DNA from: Pseudomonadota bacterium
GTDB taxonomy: Bacteria > Pseudomonadota > Alphaproteobacteria > Rhizobiales > Xanthobacteraceae
Assembly: GCA_021779635.1 (NCBI GenBank)
Contig: JAJYAH010000567.1
Coordinates: 1 to 5,125 of the forward strand
Reading direction: 5' to 3'
DNA length: 5,125 nt
Positions 1-5,013 of this stretch are shown in pieces. The first letter of the stretch is position 1. Each line of letters starts with the position of its first letter. The position numbers and the translations under genes were made by a program. The notes below the pieces were generated by a model. That model was not told the DNA's origin, searched no databases, and saw only the letters and a program-made list of their open reading frames with translations.

Positions 1-14
1 TCCACTTCAGTCAT
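1..14 (-). CDS. possible 5' end of a divergent gene (runs off left edge)
   Basis: On the minus strand an ATG at 14-12 is followed by codons reading M-T-E-V before the edge. A purine-rich AGAGGG (minus strand, 18-23) precedes it, although the 3-nt gap is shorter than usual. If real, this gene would be transcribed away from the metallohydrolase gene and would share the operator-like region at 46-98. Four codons are far too few to identify a product, so this is only a marker for whoever has the adjoining sequence. Confidence 0.2.
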
Positions 15-45
15 TCGCCCTCTTTTGGATGAATCGTTTCGGCAC

Positions 46-98
46 CGCGTCACAGCCTATAACGCGTCACAGCTTATGACTCGCGTCATAACCCGTGA
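46..98. promoter_or_regulatory. repeat/palindrome cluster, candidate operator
   Basis: Two adjacent 17-bp units, at 46-62 (CGCGTCACAGCCTATAA) and 63-79 (CGCGTCACAGCTTATGA), match at 15 of 17 positions. A third, weaker unit at 82-98 begins CGCGTCATAA. The half-site GTCAYAR therefore occurs at 49-55, 66-72 and 85-91. Positions 74-91 form a perfect interrupted palindrome, TTATGAC-TCGC-GTCATAA (7-bp arms, 4-bp spacer). Half-sites about 17-19 bp apart with one inverted copy are typical of a binding site for a dimeric regulator that can bind cooperatively. The site lies about 260 bp before the metallohydrolase start, so it could control that operon, a divergent gene to the left, or both. The regulator cannot be named from the sequence. 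Confidence 0.5.
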
Positions 99-351
99 AC
101 TCCTAGAGTGCAGCGAACAGTGCCTGCCTTAGATCTTCGAAACAACGGGCTCCCTATTACCGTGGCTCATGAAGACTAAAGCAGAAAAAGATTAGGTAAC
201 TCTCCCTGCATAAGCAAGTTAATGATTTCCTGACTGTCGCACTGCAACGTCGAGGGGACCTTCGATCGGCGAAGTCAACATTAGAGTGGTCGATTCGTTC
301 CCAACCTCGCGGCTTCGAACGGCTCAGCCAGACACTGATGGGTAAATCGGG

Positions 352-1401
352 ATGGGCAAATTAGCATTTTTTGGTAGCCCGTTATCTCGCCCAGTTGCCT
401 GCCACGTGGGTTCTGATGAATTCGCAGGATGGGCGTTGTACCTCGCAGGCCTGGTGCTTGGGACGATCTTCGCTCTGATGCTAATTTTCTTCGCTTTGAT
501 GCTATTTTCCGACGCCAGCCGTGCGCAGGAGCAAAAAGCGCTCGCGCCGTTCGCCATCTCCGAGGTCGCGCCCGGCGTCTATGTTCATATCGGTAACATC
601 GAATTGATGACCGAGGCCAATCAGGGTGATGCGGCCAATGTCGGCTTCGTCGTCGGCGACGATGCGGTTGCCGTCATTGATTCCGGTGGCAGCGCCCGCG
701 AGGGAGCGCGCCTGCTGGCCGCGATCCGCGGCGTGACGTCAAAGCCGATTCGCTATGTCATCAATACGCACATGCATCCCGACCACACATTTGGCAATGC
801 GGCGTTCGCGCAGGATGGAACCATTTTTGTCGGACACAGGAATTTGCCCCGCGCGATGACGGCGCGAGGTGATTATTACCTGAAGGCCTTTCGTGCGGTG
901 CTCGGCGATGCGCTGATCGATGAAGTGAAGATTATTCCGCCGACGCTCCTCGTCGACGATGAATTGCAGATCGATCTCGGCCGGCGAATATTGACGTTGA
1001 AGGCCTGGGGGCCCGGGCATACTGACAATGACTTGACGGTGTTCGACAGCACAACTTCAACCCTGTTTGCGGGCGATCTCCTGTTCGTCGGGCATCTGCC
1101 GGTCATTGATGGCAGCATTATCGGCTTTCTCGCTGACCTCGAGGAACTTCAGCGCCTGGCCGCCGAACGCGTTGTGCCCGGGCATGGTCCGGTCCCAACC
1201 GATTGGCGGGGCGCCGTCGACGACGAGCGACACTATCTCGAGAGTCTTGCCGGCGAAGTGCGCAGCCTTATTGCTCAGGGGATACCCCTTACCAAAGCGG
1301 CAAGGGAGGCCGGGCGAAGCGAGCGGTCACGATGGAAATTGTTCGACGAATACAGCTCGCGCAATGTCATCGCGGCGTTCGGCGAGCTTGAGTGGCAGTG
1401 A
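352..1401 (+). CDS. quinoprotein relay system zinc metallohydrolase (SoxH-like MBL fold), probably type 2
   Basis: This 349-residue exported metallo-beta-lactamase-fold hydrolase has a complete metal site: T139-H140-M-H142-P-D144-H145 (HxHxDH), H223 in a GPGHTDND motif, D242 in AGD, and H278 in PGHGP. Residues 27-53 form a long hydrophobic segment followed by S-R-A|Q, a plausible signal peptidase site after A58, so the enzyme should act in the periplasm. The C-terminus (W-x-LFDEY-x-x-RNV...LEW) and the SoxYZ-like gene next to it fit the SoxH-related 'quinoprotein relay' metallohydrolases found with PQQ-dependent dehydrogenases. The substrate is unknown for the family; a thioester- or carrier-bound group on the SoxYZ-like protein is an inference. 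An in-frame stop at 343-345 means ATG 352 is the most upstream ATG available, but its SD is weak and the first 26 residues look unlike family signal peptides, so the true start may be internal (TTG 436, GTG 454 or ATG 478). Confidence 0.88.
   Translation: MGKLAFFGSPLSRPVACHVGSDEFAGWALYLAGLVLGTIFALMLIFFALMLFSDASRAQEQKALAPFAISEVAPGVYVHIGNIELMTEANQGDAANVGFVVGDDAVAVIDSGGSAREGARLLAAIRGVTSKPIRYVINTHMHPDHTFGNAAFAQDGTIFVGHRNLPRAMTARGDYYLKAFRAVLGDALIDEVKIIPPTLLVDDELQIDLGRRILTLKAWGPGHTDNDLTVFDSTTSTLFAGDLLFVGHLPVIDGSIIGFLADLEELQRLAAERVVPGHGPVPTDWRGAVDDERHYLESLAGEVRSLIAQGIPLTKAAREAGRSERSRWKLFDEYSSRNVIAAFGELEWQ
469..510 (+). repeat. 21-bp in-frame tandem duplication in the signal segment
   Basis: Positions 469-489 and 490-510 are adjacent direct copies that match at 18 of 21 bases, both starting TTCGCT and containing TGATGCTA. 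In protein they give F-A-L-M-L-I-F followed by F-A-L-M-L-F-S (residues 40-53). This lengthens the hydrophobic core of the metallohydrolase signal sequence by seven residues without breaking the frame. Confidence 0.75.
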
Positions 1402-1473
1402 GCCCTGCTCTGGCCCCGGCGCGGCTTGTCGGTGGCTGGCAATTCATATAGACTTGCCGCTGTTTCATGATGG

Positions 1474-1480
1474 AAAAGGA
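1474..1480 (+). promoter_or_regulatory. ribosome binding site of the SoxYZ-like gene
   Basis: AAAAGGA lies 8 nt before ATG 1489. It supports that start over other ATGs in the region and is the best SD on the plus strand of this window. Confidence 0.65.
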
Positions 1481-1488
1481 ATTCGACG

Positions 1489-2325
1489 ATGTCGATTTTC
1501 TCCAGAGTGATCGCCCCTGTCCTGATCGCGACGGTTTGTTTTGCGGGATCGCCGTCGGCGCGCGCCCAGTCGGCCGCTGCCGGATCGGAGCAACCCTCGG
1601 AAGAGACCTGGAACAACATCAAGGGCGATATCTTCAAAGATCATCCGATCCTCGACGGCGCCGGCCTCGTGATCCTTGATGCGCCTCGGCGTGCCGAAGA
1701 CGCCGCCGTCGTTCCGATCGGCATGCGCGTCAACTTCACCGCCGGCGACAAGCGCACGCTTCAATCGCTGACGCTTGTCATCGACGAGAATCCAGCGCCT
1801 GTCGCCGCAACGTTCACGATCGGCCCGCATTCCGGCGTGACATCGATTTCTACACGCGTCCGGGTCGATACCTATTCCTATGTGCGCGTCGTTGCCGAAC
1901 TCAGCGACGGCCAGCTCTATGGCGTCAAGGCTTACGTGAAAGCCTCCGGCGGCTGCTCCGCGCCGGCGGCGGCGAACGCCGACGCCACCAAGTCGATGCT
2001 CGGTCAAATGAAATTCCGCACCTTCCATTCGGAGGCCGACGCGCTGCCCGAGGCCCAGATCATGCTGCGCCACCCCCAGAATTCCGGCCTGCAGATGGAC
2101 CAGTTGACGCGGCTTTACGTGCCGCCGTTTTTTATCGAGAACCTGAAGATCTGGCAGGGCGACGATCTTGTGGTAGCGATGGATGGCGGGATTGCAATAT
2201 CCGAAGATCCGAATATCCGCTTTAACTATAAGCCCAACGGCGCCGCTAACTTTCGCGCCGAAGCAACCGACACCAGCAAAGACCGGTTCAGGGACGAGTG
2301 GTTGATCGAGAAATCGATGCTATAG
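1489..2325 (+). CDS. quinoprotein dehydrogenase-associated SoxYZ-like carrier protein
   Basis: This 278-residue exported protein joins a SoxY-like and a SoxZ-like domain in one chain. Residues 1-26 are a signal peptide ending A-R-A|Q. The SoxY-like part (about 40-155) ends in V-K-A-S-G-G-C156, which corresponds to the swinging C-terminal GGC arm of SoxY. Here the cysteine is internal and followed by an Ala-rich linker (157-167). The SoxZ-like part (about 185-275) has the characteristic I-M-L-R-H-P...G-L...V-P-P-F-F-I pattern. In sulfur oxidation SoxYZ carries sulfur intermediates on this cysteine. Fused versions occur beside PQQ-dependent dehydrogenases, where the cargo is unknown. It lies 87 bp after the metallohydrolase stop on the same strand, so the two are probably co-expressed, and the hydrolase may act on whatever C156 carries (inference). 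No other sox genes are visible. The 3' end lies 24 bp from a convergent gene. Confidence 0.9.
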   Translation: MSIFSRVIAPVLIATVCFAGSPSARAQSAAAGSEQPSEETWNNIKGDIFKDHPILDGAGLVILDAPRRAEDAAVVPIGMRVNFTAGDKRTLQSLTLVIDENPAPVAATFTIGPHSGVTSISTRVRVDTYSYVRVVAELSDGQLYGVKAYVKASGGCSAPAAANADATKSMLGQMKFRTFHSEADALPEAQIMLRHPQNSGLQMDQLTRLYVPPFFIENLKIWQGDDLVVAMDGGIAISEDPNIRFNYKPNGAANFRAEATDTSKDRFRDEWLIEKSML

Positions 2326-2349
2326 CGGACGGCGATCGACGAATTCGGT

Positions 2350-2733
2350 TCAAAAGCAGCGAATTTCTGCTTCCGCTTGTGCCCGGCGGAATTCCTGCAA
2401 TGCAAGCTTGGCCGGCTCGGTCGAACGAAATTCAGAACCGACCGGCCCTGTAACCTGGGACATCGAGATAATTGTCTCGGCGGCCACGTAGTGGTCGTAA
2501 GGAATAATCGACGCAATCACGTCGATCGAGCACGAGCATTTTTGCAGAAGCTCCTGTGTTTCGCCGTTGGCCTTCATGCACCCGAAGACATAGTCAGCGC
2601 GCGCCGAGGTCGGATAATCATTGAGGTCGTCAGCCTTCGCATGCGACGTCGCAGCGACGATCAAAGCCGCCAGCAGCGCGCTCGATCGGAGCAGGGTACG
2701 CAACGGAGCCGTCGTTAACGGCTCTCGTCGCAA
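2350..2733 (-). CDS. small exported four-cysteine protein, function unknown
   Basis: With a TTG start at 2733 (4 nt after the cytochrome c stop) the product is 127 residues. A basic n-region (R2, R3, R12, R16), a hydrophobic core (LLAALIVAATS) and A-K-A|D after residue 34 form a clear signal peptide. The mature part contains four cysteines: C52 in D-Y-V-F-G-C, C66-S-C68-S-I-D-V-I, and C126 as the next-to-last residue. There is no CxxCH, so it is not a c-type haem protein; two disulfides or a metal/redox role are possible. I do not recognise a named family, but its place directly behind cytochrome c suggests a role in cytochrome function or maturation in the periplasm. The start is uncertain. 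TTG 2703 (117 aa) is possible, as are ATG 2787 (with GAGGA 9 nt upstream) and ATG 2802. The last two would overlap the cytochrome gene and give an oddly long n-region. Confidence 0.75.
   Translation of the reverse strand: MRREPLTTAPLRTLLRSSALLAALIVAATSHAKADDLNDYPTSARADYVFGCMKANGETQELLQKCSCSIDVIASIIPYDHYVAAETIISMSQVTGPVGSEFRSTEPAKLALQEFRRAQAEAEIRCF
2351..2373 (-). terminator. weak hairpin at the end of the cytochrome c / four-Cys operon
   Basis: Read on the minus strand, AAGCAG-AAATTCG-CTGCTT (2372 to 2354) forms a 6-bp stem and continues into TTTTGA, which contains the stop codon. The T run is short and the stem is half A/T, so this is at best a weak intrinsic terminator. It overlaps the last codons of the gene rather than following them. 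Confidence 0.22.
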
Positions 2734-2737
2734 TTGC

Positions 2738-3130
2738 TCAGGATTTTTTGCCGTCGGCCCCAAACTGTTTGAGATAGGCGATGACATTGTCGATGTCCTC
2801 ATCCTTTGGCAAACCGGGGAAAATCATCTTGGTGCCGGGAACCTTGGCGCGGGGATTTTTCAGATATTCCTTCAAGGTCGCCTCGTCCCAGGTGATGCCG
2901 GAATTCTTGTTGGCTTCGCTGTAGGAGTAGTCAGAATACGTGCCGGCCTTGCGGCCGACGATGCCGTTGAGCACCGGCCCGACGGCGTTCTTGGCTCCCT
3001 CGCCGATTTGGTGGCAAGCCCTGCATTTGAGAAATACCTTCTCGCCAAGGGCAGCATCCTGAGCGCCCGCGGCGCCCGCCATGCCGGCAAGCGCGAAGGC
3101 AGCGAAAATGTAAACCTTAAGATTTGTCAC
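2738..3130 (-). CDS. class I cytochrome c (mitochondrial / cytochrome c2-like), periplasmic
   Basis: From GTG 3130 the product has 130 residues. Residues 1-23 are a signal peptide with K5, a hydrophobic core and A-G-A|Q. The haem-binding motif is C36-R-A-C39-H40, preceded by G-E-K-V-F-L-K as in cytochromes c2. M92 in G-T-K-M-I-F-P-G-L is the sixth haem ligand, and the C-terminal helix D-x-D-N-V-I-A-Y-L-K is typical of the family. It is a soluble one-electron carrier, probably between a periplasmic dehydrogenase (or its cytochrome cL/XoxG-type partner) and a terminal oxidase; the specific partner is inferred from context. It is the first gene of a leftward operon with the four-Cys protein. A TTG at 3157 in the same frame would add nine residues (MDAQITDRP) before the signal peptide. 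GTG 3130 has the better SD and gives a normal signal peptide. Confidence 0.93.
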   Translation of the reverse strand: MTNLKVYIFAAFALAGMAGAAGAQDAALGEKVFLKCRACHQIGEGAKNAVGPVLNGIVGRKAGTYSDYSYSEANKNSGITWDEATLKEYLKNPRAKVPGTKMIFPGLPKDEDIDNVIAYLKQFGADGKKS

Positions 3131-3456
3131 TGGCCTATCCGTGATTTGAGCGTCCAATGAATCACAGCAGCCAATTCGCGCCGCTCCGATCGCGAACCAA
3201 CGTTTGCAAAATCAGCAGCCTTGGTCAAGCTAGGGCTTGGTATGATGTCGATGATCAAGCACCGACCCGTGAAGGGCCACCGTCATTCGCAGCTTTCGAT
3301 GATGGCAATGTTAGCGGAGGCCCGTAATATCAACTACCGTGGGGAGGACCAGTTTCGGGCCTTTATGGCATGGAGCTCATGCCTGCGCGCGAATTTCCAG
3401 ATACAGTGCCGAAGGATGCTCACGACGGGTTGGCACCTATATTGCGCTGCGAAAAC
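3131..3456. promoter_or_regulatory. non-coding divergent control region between cytochrome c and the barrel-like gene
   Basis: This 326-bp stretch separates two divergently read genes and must hold their promoters if both are transcribed from nearby. On the minus strand TTGACC (3228-3223) is a good -35-like hexamer for the cytochrome operon, but the spot 17 nt downstream (AAACGT) is a poor -10. Overlapping it is an inverted repeat CAAGC-TAGG-GCTTG (3226-3239), a possible regulator site. A GGGGAGGA at 3341-3348 looks like a strong SD but no start codon follows at a usable distance. The small plus-strand reading frame across 3221-3460 shows no protein-like features. Confidence 0.4.
3134..3140 (-). 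promoter_or_regulatory. ribosome binding site deciding the cytochrome c start
   Basis: On the minus strand GGATAGG lies just before GTG 3130, with the GGA core 7 nt upstream. The alternative TTG 3157 has no purine-rich SD (TGTGATTCA precedes it), which favours the GTG start. Confidence 0.5.
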
Positions 3457-4383
3457 ATGATTCGGATTAACGGAATTGCCAGATTGAACGAGCGCCTCAT
3501 ATTTCCCGTTCGTTTGTCGTCATGGCGGAGCTGCACGGTTAAATCATGTCTGTTGTTCGTACTTGCGCTCATTCCGACCGATGGCCACACCGAACCAATC
3601 GAGACTGAACATCTGTTCGGTTTCACCATAGGAAGCGATACCGGCGACGTCGGAGAAAGAGAGATAGAGGGGTCCGTAACTGGCCGATTTGCGAAGCAAG
3701 CCGGAACATTCGACGCGGCTTCCAGCACGATGTCTGCGGAATTCGTTCCGATGCCAAATCTCCGGACCGAACTTACCGCAGCGGTCGTTTCCTATGACGT
3801 TGCCGGCGTCAGCGGGTTCGCCGATCAGCGCTATACCGCATTTGGAGGCCTGTCTGCCGACATCCGCTACAGGATACTCGATCGTGCGACGGCGCCGTTC
3901 GGCTTTGCGATCGGCGCCGAACCCCATTGGGGGCGGGCCGATGACATCACCGGTGAACCCGTCAGCCAATACGGCAGCGACTTCGTCGCCGCCGCCGACT
4001 GGGAGATCATCCCCGAGCGTGTCGTTGCGGCCTTCAACCTGCTCTATCAGCCCGAAACCGAGCGTTCGAAGCTGACCGGCACCTGGTCGCAGCAATCCAT
4101 GGCCGGCGTCGCATTTGGCGTGATGGCGCAGGTTAAATCGGGGATTTTTGTCGGCGGCGAAGCGCGCTATCTGCGCCAGTACGATGGATTTGGGCTGGAC
4201 GTGCTCGCCGGACAAGGCTTTTTCATTGGGCCGACGATCTATTTCAAGCTTTCCGAACGAGCGTGGATCGCAGCCGCGTGGAGCGCCCAGGTTGCGGGCC
4301 AGGCAGCGACCGTCGCCGGTTCGCTCGATCTGGTAAATTTCGAACGCCGACAGGCTCGCCTCCAGTTCGGGGTAAATTTTTGA
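3457..4383 (+). CDS. exported outer-membrane beta-barrel-like protein, function unknown
   Basis: From ATG 3457 the product has 308 residues. A basic stretch (R and K up to residue 29) and a hydrophobic core C-L-L-F-V-L-A-L-I-P (31-40) form a signal peptide, with the mature part starting near the E-P-I-E-T-E sequence at about 46. The rest is rich in Gly, aromatic residues and alternating polar/non-polar segments, and the chain ends L-Q-F-G-V-N-F, with hydrophobic residues at every second position and a C-terminal Phe. This matches the signal recognised by the BAM complex on outer-membrane barrels. I do not recognise a named family. Placed in a C1-oxidation neighbourhood it could be a porin-like channel or an envelope structural protein, but that is inference. 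The start is uncertain: the frame is open from ATG 3370 (337 aa), and TTG 3514 would give the tidiest signal peptide (289 aa); none has a convincing SD. Confidence 0.72.
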   Translation: MIRINGIARLNERLIFPVRLSSWRSCTVKSCLLFVLALIPTDGHTEPIETEHLFGFTIGSDTGDVGEREIEGSVTGRFAKQAGTFDAASSTMSAEFVPMPNLRTELTAAVVSYDVAGVSGFADQRYTAFGGLSADIRYRILDRATAPFGFAIGAEPHWGRADDITGEPVSQYGSDFVAAADWEIIPERVVAAFNLLYQPETERSKLTGTWSQQSMAGVAFGVMAQVKSGIFVGGEARYLRQYDGFGLDVLAGQGFFIGPTIYFKLSERAWIAAAWSAQVAGQAATVAGSLDLVNFERRQARLQFGVNF

Positions 4384-4434
4384 GCGTGAGCCGGCGCGAC
4401 GGTTGGGTCCCGCGAACGTCCATATTGACCGCTT

Positions 4435-4776
4435 CTATTTGGTGCAGTCCTTCAGACTTTTCTCCTCGATCGAAAAGATCGATCCTGCCTTGACCTGAAT
4501 GTTCGGGACAACGCAGGTCCGTCCGCTCTTGTCGACAATCTTCACATCGTAAGTGCCAGAAGCCGTATCGGTGATCTTCAGGCGTTCGTCATGATCGACC
4601 GTATGGTCCTTGTCGTTGTCGGCCTGGTTCCGGCCCCACTCGTTCTTGCCGGTCGGTGAAAATTGCAACGACGTGATCGTATTGGCCGTCAGGTTCCAGA
4701 ACTGGGTATCTTTTGCCGACGCGCTTATCGGAATGAATACCAGAATAAAAGCTATCAGAGTCGCCGCCTTGGCCAT
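4435..4776 (-). CDS. small exported protein with an EF-hand-like (lanmodulin-like) metal loop
   Basis: This 113-residue protein has a clear signal peptide (K3, hydrophobic 5-17, A-S-A|K after residue 21), so the mature form is about 92 residues and periplasmic. Residues 53-64 read D-N-D-K-D-H-T-V-D-H-D-E, with acidic or oxygen ligands at EF-hand positions 1, 3, 5, 7, 9 and 12 and the usual hydrophobic residue at 8. Position 6, normally Gly, is His. The flanking segments look more like beta strands (T-I-T-S-L-Q-F; T-Y-D-V-K-I-V) than the two helices of a classic EF-hand. C88 and C111 could form a disulfide. ATG 4776 is chosen because GGGGAG lies 9 nt upstream and the signal peptide starts there; an in-frame ATG at 4887 would add 37 residues before the signal peptide. 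It lies downstream of fghA on the same strand after 237 bp, and converges on the barrel-like gene. Function is unknown; Ca or lanthanide binding is an inference. Confidence 0.82.
   Translation of the reverse strand: MAKAATLIAFILVFIPISASAKDTQFWNLTANTITSLQFSPTGKNEWGRNQADNDKDHTVDHDERLKITDTASGTYDVKIVDKSGRTCVVPNIQVKAGSIFSIEEKSLKDCTK
4585..4620 (-). other. EF-hand-like 12-residue metal-binding loop
   Basis: This codes for D53 to E64 of the small exported protein. The pattern D-x-D-x-D-x-T-V-D-x-x-E fits the EF-hand loop consensus at every ligand position. It also matches the lanmodulin-type loop D-P-D-K-D-G-T-I-D-L-K-E at D1, D3, K4, D5, T7, D9 and E12, but lacks the Pro at position 2 and the Gly at position 6. 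Confidence 0.6.
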
Positions 4777-4785
4777 TGCTTGCTG

Positions 4786-4791
4786 CTCCCC
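4786..4791 (-). promoter_or_regulatory. ribosome binding site of the EF-hand-like protein gene
   Basis: On the minus strand GGGGAG lies 9 nt before ATG 4776. It selects this ATG over the more upstream in-frame ATG at 4887. Confidence 0.6.
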
Positions 4792-4971
4792 GGAAAGTTG
4801 CGGCTCGATCCTCTGTTTCCGAGGCGATCCCGCTTGATGCGGTGTTCGGTGATGCCATTGGTTGGTTGGCGCAATTGTTACTATCAATCCCCGGCCCTCG
4901 TCGCAATCCCGCCTTGGGCGCGTCCGTCCGCCAAAAAGACGCAGGCACGAAGTGGCAACACCGGACGACTG

Positions 4972-4992
4972 CGCAGCGTCGAAATTGCTGCG
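4972..4992. other. hairpin downstream of fghA
   Basis: CGCAGC (4972-4977) and GCTGCG (4987-4992) are perfect inverted arms around a 9-nt loop, 21 bp past the fghA stop. No T run follows on the minus strand, so it is not a classic intrinsic terminator. It may stabilise the fghA 3' end or be chance. The rest of the 237-bp gap (4777-5013) shows no gene and no clear promoter. Confidence 0.3.
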
Positions 4993-5013
4993 TTTGACGG
5001 GGGGAGGAGTGCC

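Larger units (their letters stand above)
1..351. other. non-coding leader region before the metallohydrolase gene
   Basis: No gene with a start codon and a plausible protein is seen here. Base composition is lower in G+C than in the coding regions that follow. Apart from the repeat cluster at 46-98, the only structure noticed is a short inverted repeat CTTCG-ATCGG-CGAAG at 260-274. No convincing -35/-10 pair was recognised for the downstream operon. One plus-strand frame stays open from the left edge to a TAG at 130-132 (43 codons), but it shows no recognisable protein features and may be chance. Confidence 0.5.

Noticed and set aside
1..132. Plus-strand frame open from the left edge to a TAG at 130-132, possibly the 3' end of an upstream gene
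   Set aside because: Forty-three stop-free codons can easily occur by chance at this composition. The translation shows no recognisable motif, and the region is filled with a 17-bp repeat that ignores the reading frame. It cannot be excluded without the sequence to the left.
1426..1452. Possible promoter TTGTCG / TATAGA between the metallohydrolase and SoxYZ-like genes
   Set aside because: The 15-bp spacer is too short and both boxes are imperfect, so co-transcription from upstream is the simpler reading.
1465..2073. Long minus-strand reading frame (202 codons) opposite the SoxYZ-like gene
   Set aside because: It is an antisense shadow: very rich in Arg and Gly/Ala with no domain, while the plus strand gives a clear SoxY-SoxZ protein.
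3341..3348. Strong SD-like GGGGAGGA before the barrel-like gene
   Set aside because: The nearest ATGs are 16 or more nt away, too far for it to serve as their ribosome binding site.
3221..3460. Small plus-strand reading frame in the divergent control region
   Set aside because: No SD precedes it, it shows no protein-like pattern and it runs into the next gene in another frame.
3544..4215. Minus-strand reading frame (223 codons) opposite the barrel-like gene
   Set aside because: Its composition is typical of an antisense shadow in G+C-rich DNA, with no signal peptide or motif. The plus-strand frame has a signal peptide and a barrel-type C-terminus.
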